A stretch of 13,570 nucleotides of DNA from JAVVRI01 sp036654795. Its GTDB lineage: Bacteria > Bacteroidota > Bacteroidia > Bacteroidales > Tannerellaceae. Below are positions 7,949 to 13,570 of this stretch, piece by piece. Made by a program: the position numbers and the translations under genes. The notes beneath the pieces were generated by a model. That model saw only the letters and a list, made by a program, of their open reading frames with translations, was not told the DNA's origin and searched no databases. Each line of letters begins with the position of its first letter. Within the stretch, counting starts at the first letter, position 1. Where the stretch lies: positions 1 through 13,570 of the forward strand of contig JAVVRI010000086.1 of the NCBI GenBank assembly GCA_036654795.1. Reading direction: 5' to 3'.

Positions 7949-8503
7949 TTAGCGAGCAGCATAATAAGAGTATCCGCTTACTACCTGGCGGAAGGCAAGT
8001 ACCCCGGCCTGGTTGAGTGCTACGTTCATCTCTTTGCCATCGGGCAGGTACATCACCACTTCGTTGTCCTTTGTAAACTTGAGTAATTTGCTGGTTTCGC
8101 CGTTTGCTTCAACGCTCCAACTCTTCTCTGCTTTGTTGAACACAAGGTCGATGGCCTTCTCTTCTCCTGCTTTTTGGATGTGATATCCGTCTGTCTTTGT
8201 TTCTACGGTGTAGATGCCATTTTCTGTATTAACGGTCTTAGTGGTACCTGCATCCGCAACGGGGTTACTACCGCTCCAGAATTCAATCGAATTGATGACT
8301 AAGACGTCGGCTAATGCTGAAATCTCATATACCGGAACAATCCAGAAGGCGATAAATACTAATTCGTTTACGAATTTGCTGTCAATGTTGCTGTTCCATG
8401 ACAATAGTTTATTTGTCAAGCTAAACGAACCGATACAAGACGAAAATAAAATACTGCCCGCAACGGCTGTTGTTAGCAATAATGTTATACTTCTTTTCTT
8501 CAT
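7949..8503 (-). CDS. DUF3332 family small lipoprotein
   Basis: Function unknown. The 184-residue protein has a basic start (MKKRS), a hydrophobic stretch and Cys23 in LFSSC, a likely lipidation site although Phe at -3 is unusual. After the Cys comes the segment GSFSLTNKLLSWN, then a long hydrophobic region (about 44-78, FVNELVFIAFWIVPVYEI to NSIEFWSG) that could be a membrane hairpin, then a beta-rich C-terminal half (about 90-170) rich in Lys and Glu. This pattern matches what I remember of the DUF3332 family found in Bacteroides and Vibrio; I could not search to confirm. The gene is 22 bases upstream of the GH2 gene on the same strand, so they are probably co-transcribed. The protein ends in SGYSYYAAR, similar to the GH2 C-terminus (SGYSY). 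Confidence 0.8.
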   Translation of the reverse strand: MKKRSITLLLTTAVAGSILFSSCIGSFSLTNKLLSWNSNIDSKFVNELVFIAFWIVPVYEISALADVLVINSIEFWSGSNPVADAGTTKTVNTENGIYTVETKTDGYHIQKAGEEKAIDLVFNKAEKSWSVEANGETSKLLKFTKDNEVVMYLPDGKEMNVALNQAGVLAFRQVVSGYSYYAAR

Positions 8504-8534
8504 AAATAAATAAATGTTTACAGTTAATTGTGGG

Positions 8535-8542
8535 CGAAGTTA
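8535..8542 (-). promoter_or_regulatory. Possible -7 box for the DUF3332-GH2 unit
   Basis: TAACTTCG on the minus strand differs from TAnnTTTG at one position and lies 32 bases before the ATG at 8503. No -33 TTG is evident at the right distance. It is the best candidate in the 90-base divergent region shared with the ABC-F gene. Confidence 0.3.
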
Positions 8543-8563
8543 AAAACTTTTGGCTATATATCG

Positions 8564-8571
8564 TATCTTTG
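8564..8571 (+). promoter_or_regulatory. -7 box for the ABC-F gene
   Basis: TATCTTTG, 22 bases before the ABC-F ATG, giving a leader of about 15 bases that contains AAAGAGATAAA. No TTG occurs 19-21 bases upstream; the nearest TTG leaves only an 11-base gap. Confidence 0.6.
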
Positions 8572-8593
8572 TCACTTATAAAAGAGATAAATT

Positions 8594-10531
8594 ATGATTT
8601 CTGTTGAAGGACTGACTGTGGAGTTTGGTGGTTTTACCCTTTTTGATGAGGTATCATTTGTAGTAAATAAGAAGGATCGCATTGCCTTGGTAGGCAAGAA
8701 TGGTGCCGGAAAATCTACAATGTTGAAAATATTTGCCGGTTTGCAAGCAGCTACCGCAGGCAACGTAACGGTGCCGAAGGATGTAACAATCGGTTATCTG
8801 CCTCAACAGATGCAACTATCCGACAGCCGTACGGTGCGCGAGGAGGCCAGTCGTGCCTTCGAACATATCCACGAAATGGAGCAGGAGATTGAACGGATGA
8901 ACATTCAACTGGTAGAACGGACGGACTACGAATCGGAAGCTTACCAGAAACTAATTGAACGTGTAACGCATCTTTCCGAACATTTCCAAATGATGGGTGG
9001 CAACAACTATCAAGCCGAGTTGGAACGCACCTTGATCGGTCTGGGCTTTAGTCGTGAGGACTTCGACCGCTCCACATCTGAGTTTAGTGGCGGATGGCGT
9101 ATGCGTATCGAACTGGCTAAGCTCCTGTTGCGTCAGCCCGATGTGTTGTTGCTGGACGAGCCGACCAACCACCTAGATATAGAATCTATTCAATGGCTCG
9201 AAACCTTCATTGCTACGCGTGCAAATGCCGTGATACTCGTCTCGCACGACCGTGCCTTTATTGACAACACGACTTTCCGTACGATAGAGATCGAGCTAGG
9301 ACATATCTATGACTATAAAGTAAAATATTCTGATTACGTGGTGTTACGCCGCGAACGCAGAGAGCAGCAACTGCGTGCTTTCGAAAACCAGCAAAAGAAA
9401 CTGGCAGACACGGAGGCTTTCATTGAACGTTTTCGCTACAAAGCAACGAAATCGGTGCAGGTGCAATCGCGTATCAAGCAGTTGGACAAGGTGGAACGCA
9501 TCGAAGTGGACGAGACGGACACCGCGATGCTGAGCCTTAAATTTCCCGCTGCACCTCGTTCGGGTTCTTATCCGGTCATTATGGAGGATGTAGCGAAACG
9601 TTATGACGACCATTTGATATTCGAACATGCCACATTAACCATCAGCCGTGGTGACAAGGTAGCCTTTGTCGGAAAGAATGGCGAAGGTAAGTCTACGCTG
9701 GTAAAATGTATCATGGGCGAAATAGACTACACCGGCAAGCTACAGTTGGGACACAACGTAAAGATCGGTTACTTCGCGCAGAACCAAGCGCAACTGTTAG
9801 ACGAGAACCGGACGGTGTTCGAAACCATTGATTATGTGGCAGAGGGCGATATTCGTACCAAAATACGTGACATTCTGGGTGCGTTCATGTTTGGTGGTGA
9901 GGCATCCGACAAAAAGGTAAAAGTACTTTCCGGTGGTGAGCGTAGCCGTCTGGCTATGATCCGTCTGCTGTTGGAACCAGTTAATCTCCTAATTCTCGAT
10001 GAGCCGACCAATCACCTGGATATGCGCTCGAAAGATGTGCTGAAGGATGCTTTACGGGAATTCGACGGAACGGTCATCCTCGTTTCGCACGATCGTGAGT
10101 TCTTGGACGGCTTGGTCGACAAAGTCTATGAGTTTGGAAACAAGCGTGTGATAGAACATCTAGGAGGCATCTACGAGTTCTTGGAACGTAAAAAGATGGA
10201 CAGTCTGCGCGAATTGGAGCGCGCTACGCAAGTTGCTGCCGACACAGCTGCCGATGCACAACCGAACCAAAACAAAATATCCTATCAAGAGCGCAAGGAG
10301 TATGGCCGTGCGCTGAAAAAGGCCGAAAAAGCTGTAGCCGAAGTTGAGGCCAACATCGCCCGATTGGAAACGGACATCGCTCGGTTAGAAGCAACATTAG
10401 CTACCCCCGAAGGGGCTTCCGACCTCAAATTATACACTGAGCATGCGGAAGTAAAGAAAGAACTAACCGAAGCTTTCGACCAATGGACGGAACGAACAAC
10501 CGAACTGGAAAGCCTGCAAGCCGGGAATTAA
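8594..10531 (+). CDS. ABC-F family ATPase (translation factor type)
   Basis: Soluble protein with two ABC nucleotide-binding domains and no membrane segments, of the group that acts on the ribosome. NBD1 has Walker A GKNGAGKST (34-42), signature FSGGW (164-168), Walker B LLLDEPTNHLD with catalytic E189, and H-loop VSHDR (H218). A charged linker of about 75 residues (240-315), rich in Arg, Lys and Gln, is the P-site tRNA interaction motif of ABC-F proteins. NBD2 has GKNGEGKST (360-368), LSGGE (445-449), LLILDEPTNHLD with E470, and H499. The C-terminal 80 residues (565-645) form an Ala/Glu/Lys coiled coil like that of Uup-type members. All catalytic residues are intact. A housekeeping role in translation is more likely than drug resistance, since the linker is short; this is inference. 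No clear terminator follows it. Confidence 0.93.
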   Translation: MISVEGLTVEFGGFTLFDEVSFVVNKKDRIALVGKNGAGKSTMLKIFAGLQAATAGNVTVPKDVTIGYLPQQMQLSDSRTVREEASRAFEHIHEMEQEIERMNIQLVERTDYESEAYQKLIERVTHLSEHFQMMGGNNYQAELERTLIGLGFSREDFDRSTSEFSGGWRMRIELAKLLLRQPDVLLLDEPTNHLDIESIQWLETFIATRANAVILVSHDRAFIDNTTFRTIEIELGHIYDYKVKYSDYVVLRRERREQQLRAFENQQKKLADTEAFIERFRYKATKSVQVQSRIKQLDKVERIEVDETDTAMLSLKFPAAPRSGSYPVIMEDVAKRYDDHLIFEHATLTISRGDKVAFVGKNGEGKSTLVKCIMGEIDYTGKLQLGHNVKIGYFAQNQAQLLDENRTVFETIDYVAEGDIRTKIRDILGAFMFGGEASDKKVKVLSGGERSRLAMIRLLLEPVNLLILDEPTNHLDMRSKDVLKDALREFDGTVILVSHDREFLDGLVDKVYEFGNKRVIEHLGGIYEFLERKKMDSLRELERATQVAADTAADAQPNQNKISYQERKEYGRALKKAEKAVAEVEANIARLETDIARLEATLATPEGASDLKLYTEHAEVKKELTEAFDQWTERTTELESLQAGN

Positions 10532-10584
10532 CCAATAAGCGTTAATTTGTCAGCGTTACGGCTTTCTACTGTCAACTTATTTTT

Positions 10585-10592
10585 TATCTTTG
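10585..10592 (+). promoter_or_regulatory. -7 box for the NagB-LmbE fusion gene
   Basis: TATCTTTG, 50 bases before the ATG at 10643, followed by CATTTCG. The -33 position carries TTTC rather than TTG. Because no hairpin terminator was found between 10532 and this site, read-through from the ABC-F gene may add to expression. Confidence 0.55.
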
Positions 10593-10642
10593 CATTTCGA
10601 TCGTTTTATGCTTGATATGTTGTACTAAAATCATAAATAAAT

Positions 10643-12625
10643 ATGAAAACGAATCTTAGTTCACAAATTACTTTGACGCGGATACCACTCAGGTATTACC
10701 GTCCTGAAAATGCTTACGAGCATTCCGTATTGACTCGTTTTGAGAAGATCCCGACGAATATCTATGAATCCGCCGATGAAGGATCTTTTATTATCGCCAA
10801 AGAAATAGCAACACAAATTCGAAAGAAACAAGAACTGGGCGAATCGTTTGTTCTGGGTTTACCCGGCGGACGCTCACCGCAAAGCGTATTTAAAGAGCTA
10901 GTCCGTATGCACAAGGAAGAGAAGTTGAGCTTCCGTAACGTGATTGTCTTTAACGTATATGAATTCTATCCTTTGGTATCTGTTGCAAACAGCAACCTGT
11001 CTTATTTGAAAGAAGCGTTGCTCGATCAGGTTGACATTGACCCCGCAAACATCTATTCCCCCGATGGCTTTATGGCTAAAGATGCCATCTATGAGTTCTG
11101 TAAGCAATACGAACAGCAGATTCAGAGTGTAGGCGGCATCGACTACCTGTTGCTAGGCGTTGGTACGGCTAGCAATATTGGCTTTAACGGTCCCGGTTCA
11201 ACGGCAAGCAGCACAACTCGTTTGGTTTTGTTGGACAACGATGCACGCAAAGAGGCTTCCAAGACATTCAAGTCTATCGAGAATGTTCCGGCCAGTATTA
11301 TAACCATGGGCATCTCCACCATCTTGCGCGCCAAGAGCATTGTGCTGATGGCATGGGGCGAAACAAAAGCCCGCATCATCCAGAAGACTGTAGAGGGTTC
11401 TGTCAGTGATGTCGTTCCGGCTACATACCTGCAAAACCATTTCAACGCGAAGGTGGTAATCGACCTTTCGGCCGCTTACGAACTGACACGCATCAGCCAT
11501 CCTTGGTTGGTTACCAATTGCGAGTGGGACAACCAAATGACTCGTCGCGCACTTGTGTGGCTTTGCCAGAAGACCGGCAAACCGATCTTGAAGCTGACAA
11601 ACAAGGATTACAGCGAACACGGACTAGGCGAACTGTTAGCACTGTTCGGCTCTGCATACAACGTAAACATTAAGATCTTTAACGACATACAGCACACCAT
11701 TACCGGATGGCCGGGAGGAAAGCCGAATGCTGACGACAGCAACCGCCCGGAACGCGCCACGCCGTATCCCAAGAAAGTGATTGTCTTCAGCCCGCATCCC
11801 GATGACGACGTTATCTCCATGGGAGGCACTCTGCGCCGCCTCTGCGATCAGCACCATGATGTACACGTAGCTTACGAAACTTCCGGCAACATTGCCGTTG
11901 GGGACGAAGAGGTAATCCGCTACTGCGAATACCTGCGCGACGTATGCGCGGCCTATGCCGAGGACAATGCCGTAAAGGATAAAGCCGAAAAGATCATACA
12001 ATTCCTGCGCTACGAAAAGGTGGAAGGCGAAGCTGAAACGAAAGATGTACTCTTTATGAAGGGCACGATCCGTCGCGAAGAGGCACGCCACGGCTGCCGC
12101 CATTGCGGGGTGAAGGACGATCATGTACACTTCCTTGACCTACCGTTCTATGAAACCGGCTTGGTGAAGAAGAACGATCTGGGTGAAGCCGATAAGAACA
12201 TAGTAAAAGCATTGCTGGAAGAGATAAAACCCGACCAAATGTTTGTGGCTGGAGACTTGGCCGACCCGCACGGTACACACAAAGTTTGTCTGGACGCCGT
12301 ACTTGCTGCTGTCGATGAGGTGAAGGACGAAGAATGGATGAAGAACTGTCGCGTTTGGATGTACCGCGGTGCATGGGCAGAGTGGGAGATGGACCATATC
12401 GAAATGGCTGTCCCGATTAGCCCCGAAGAGTTGCGCTTGAAACGTAACGCAATCCTGAAACACCAGTCTCAGGCTGAAAGCGCTCCGTTCCTAGGTGACG
12501 ATGAACGTCTGTTCTGGCAACGCGCCGAAGACCGCAACCGTGCTACGGCTGAATTGTATCAGAAACTAGGTCTGGCCTCTTACGAAGCCATCGAAGCTTT
12601 TGTACAATACATTCCTTTGCGTTAA
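10643..12625 (+). CDS. NagB-like domain fused to LmbE/PIG-L deacetylase-like domain
   Basis: A 660-residue cytosolic protein usually annotated as glucosamine-6-phosphate deaminase, but this is doubtful. Residues 40-290 resemble NagB: the sugar-phosphate loop LGLPGGRSPQ (71-80) is kept, as is a Lys matching E. coli K208 (K242). Positions matching the catalytic residues are changed: D72 is Tyr106, D141 is Ala176, H143 is Asn178, E148 is Gly183. Residues 290-375 form a linker region with GWPGGKPNADD. Residues 378-660 are LmbE-like, with the metal motif PHPDDD (384-389, usually HPDDE) and a second site DPHGTH (541-546), so the deacetylase-like fold keeps its zinc ligands. H483, C485, H487 and C488 form a small His/Cys cluster. 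The substrate is unknown; deacetylation of an N-acetyl sugar derivative is a reasonable guess. The ATG follows an AT-rich leader, and the gene ends at a strong hairpin. Confidence 0.88.
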   Translation: MKTNLSSQITLTRIPLRYYRPENAYEHSVLTRFEKIPTNIYESADEGSFIIAKEIATQIRKKQELGESFVLGLPGGRSPQSVFKELVRMHKEEKLSFRNVIVFNVYEFYPLVSVANSNLSYLKEALLDQVDIDPANIYSPDGFMAKDAIYEFCKQYEQQIQSVGGIDYLLLGVGTASNIGFNGPGSTASSTTRLVLLDNDARKEASKTFKSIENVPASIITMGISTILRAKSIVLMAWGETKARIIQKTVEGSVSDVVPATYLQNHFNAKVVIDLSAAYELTRISHPWLVTNCEWDNQMTRRALVWLCQKTGKPILKLTNKDYSEHGLGELLALFGSAYNVNIKIFNDIQHTITGWPGGKPNADDSNRPERATPYPKKVIVFSPHPDDDVISMGGTLRRLCDQHHDVHVAYETSGNIAVGDEEVIRYCEYLRDVCAAYAEDNAVKDKAEKIIQFLRYEKVEGEAETKDVLFMKGTIRREEARHGCRHCGVKDDHVHFLDLPFYETGLVKKNDLGEADKNIVKALLEEIKPDQMFVAGDLADPHGTHKVCLDAVLAAVDEVKDEEWMKNCRVWMYRGAWAEWEMDHIEMAVPISPEELRLKRNAILKHQSQAESAPFLGDDERLFWQRAEDRNRATAELYQKLGLASYEAIEAFVQYIPLR

Positions 12626-12655
12626 GCAAATAGAAAGAATAAGAGCATCTGCTTT

Positions 12656-12692
12656 AAAAGCCCTGTCCATACTTGTTGGACGGGGCTTTTTT
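12656..12692 (+). terminator. Intrinsic terminator of the NagB-LmbE fusion gene
   Basis: The arms AAAAGCCCTGTCC (12656-12668) and GGACGGGGCTTTT (12678-12690) pair over 13 bases with one wobble around a 9-base loop, followed by a T run to 12692. It lies 30 bases past the stop codon. Confidence 0.9.
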
Positions 12693-12702
12693 CTTACCTT
12701 TG
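12673..12702 (+). promoter_or_regulatory. Promoter of the BASS-like transporter gene
   Basis: TTG (12673-12675) and TACCTTTG (12695-12702) are separated by 19 bases. The TTG lies in the loop of the preceding terminator. A start near 12708 would leave a leader of about 18 bases containing AAAAAGAAA before the GTG at 12726. Confidence 0.7.
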
Positions 12703-12725
12703 CACGGTTCTAAAAAGAAATAATC

Positions 12726-13570
12726 GTGCTGAAATTTATAAAAGAGTGGATGCTTCCGCTAGCAATGCTTCTGGGGGCGGTGGCTTATCCGTTAGTAAGT
12801 TATCTCTCCTTTCTGACGCCTTACCTGATCTTTTCCATGTTGCTGCTTACCTTCTGCAAGCTGTCTCCGAAAGACATACATATCCGTCCGCCGCATATCT
12901 GGTTGTTGCTGATCCAATTGACGGGCTGTGTGCTTGTCTATGGAGCTTTGGTCTTTATCAATCCTACGTTGGCGCAAGGTGCGTTGATCTGTGTGCTGGC
13001 ACCGACGGCTACTTCAGCAGCAGTCATTACCGGGATGTTGGGAGGGAGCATTCCCTTTCTAGCGACCTACCTGTTGCTGTGTAATGTGGCGGTGGCCATT
13101 GCGGCGCCATTGCTGTTCTCACTGATTGGGGTGCATGGCGACCAATCCTTCTTCGAATCCTTTTTCCTTATCTGCCGTCAGGTAGGACCGTTGCTTATCC
13201 TGCCGCTGGTGGTTGCCTGGTGCATGCAGTGCTTTACGCCCAAGTTTCATAAGAAGTTACTTAGCATACACCAACTCTCCTTCTACCTATGGGCATTTGC
13301 GCTGGTCATCGTTACGGGCAAAACCGTAAAGTTTATGGAGCAGCAGAGCAGTTCCGAATATCTTGTAGAGGCCATGTTGGCTTTTATATCGCTCGTTATT
13401 TGTATCGGTCAGTTCCTTTTAGGCCGTCGCATTGGCCGTCATTATGGCGACGCCGTCTCCTCCGGTCAAGGCCTAGGGCAAAAGAACACAATCCTAGCCA
13501 TCTGGATGGCTCAAGTTTACCTTTACCCCATCTCCTCCATCGCCCCCGCCTCTTACGTACTGTGGCAAAA
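12726..13570 (+). CDS. BASS-like (bile acid:sodium symporter fold) transporter, 3' end beyond the window
   Basis: Inner-membrane transporter, incomplete at the right edge after 281 codons. The frame opens with GTG at 12726 (MLKFIKEWML); an in-frame stop at 12711 limits the start, and ATG at 12750 is an alternative. Hydrophobic segments lie near residues 8-27, 57-77, 109-133, 144-169, 184-200 and 213-233, with shorter ones between. Two broken-helix motifs characteristic of the BASS core fold are seen: LAPTATSAAVITGMLGG (91-107) and GQGLGQKNTILAIW (247-260), the second matching the ExGxQN-LA motif with Glu replaced by Gln248. The substrate is unknown. The family call rests on the repeat motifs and topology; related folds (SBF-like, ACR3, AEC) are possible. 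It has its own promoter immediately after the preceding terminator. Confidence 0.7.
   Translation, partial: MLKFIKEWMLPLAMLLGAVAYPLVSYLSFLTPYLIFSMLLLTFCKLSPKDIHIRPPHIWLLLIQLTGCVLVYGALVFINPTLAQGALICVLAPTATSAAVITGMLGGSIPFLATYLLLCNVAVAIAAPLLFSLIGVHGDQSFFESFFLICRQVGPLLILPLVVAWCMQCFTPKFHKKLLSIHQLSFYLWAFALVIVTGKTVKFMEQQSSSEYLVEAMLAFISLVICIGQFLLGRRIGRHYGDAVSSGQGLGQKNTILAIWMAQVYLYPISSIAPASYVLWQ

Noticed and set aside
103..8503. A polysaccharide utilisation locus linking GH92 and GH2
   Set aside because: No SusC/SusD pair, sulfatase, or hybrid two-component or anti-sigma regulator is present, and tat and fabD lie between the two hydrolases.
8594..10531. Antibiotic-resistance ABC-F
   Set aside because: The interdomain linker is short and the protein has the C-terminal coiled coil of housekeeping ABC-F members; nothing nearby suggests mobility or resistance.
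10532..10584. Hairpin terminator after the ABC-F gene
   Set aside because: The repeated GCGTTA words are direct, not inverted, and no stem with a T run can be drawn.
11636..12130. 164-residue open frame on the minus strand inside the NagB-LmbE gene
   Set aside because: Antisense to conserved LmbE sequence, with no family resemblance or start signals.
12746..13084. 112-residue open frame on the plus strand near the right edge
   Set aside because: It overlaps the transporter in another frame. The transporter frame from 12726 runs to the window end and carries membrane segments and BASS motifs.

Overview
The window looks like ordinary chromosomal DNA from a member of the Bacteroidales, most likely Bacteroides or a close relative. 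The evidence is the run of Bacteroidota promoter elements (-7 box TAnnTTTG, here mostly TATCTTTG or TACCTTTG), A-rich leaders without a strong Shine-Dalgarno, lipoprotein-type signals on exported proteins, a TatA/TatC pair without TatB, and secreted glycoside hydrolases of families GH92 and GH2. No rRNA, tRNA, insertion sequence, CRISPR array or prophage gene was seen.

Layout from left to right. Bases 103-2307 (minus) encode a GH92 alpha-mannosidase lipoprotein. Its promoter is interlocked with the terminator of the tatA-tatC operon (2404-3420, minus). Diverging from tatA is fabD (3572-4453, plus), the malonyl-CoA:ACP transacylase of fatty acid synthesis. A symmetrical hairpin at 4471-4507 separates fabD from a convergent two-gene unit read leftward: a DUF3332-type small lipoprotein (7949-8503) followed after 22 bases by a large secreted LacZ-type GH2 beta-galactosidase (4552-7926). 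Diverging from that unit are three rightward genes, each with its own -7 box: an ABC-F translation ATPase (8594-10531), a 660-residue fusion of a NagB-like domain and a LmbE/PIG-L deacetylase-like domain (10643-12625), and a BASS-like membrane transporter that runs off the right edge (12726-13570).

The genes do not form one pathway. The two exported glycosidases and the amino-sugar-like fusion fit host or dietary glycan use, but there is no SusC/SusD pair or sensor here to make a polysaccharide utilisation locus. Tat, FabD and ABC-F are housekeeping functions.

I found no clear new multi-gene system. The points most worth a second look are: (i) two places where a -33 TTG sits in the loop of the preceding gene's terminator with an identical 19-base spacer to the -7 box; (ii) the NagB-like domain, in which every catalytic residue position I can align to E. 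coli NagB is substituted while the fused LmbE domain keeps its metal ligands; (iii) the BASS-like transporter, whose residues aligned with the known sodium sites are changed; and (iv) the pairing of an uncharacterised lipoprotein with a secreted beta-galactosidase.
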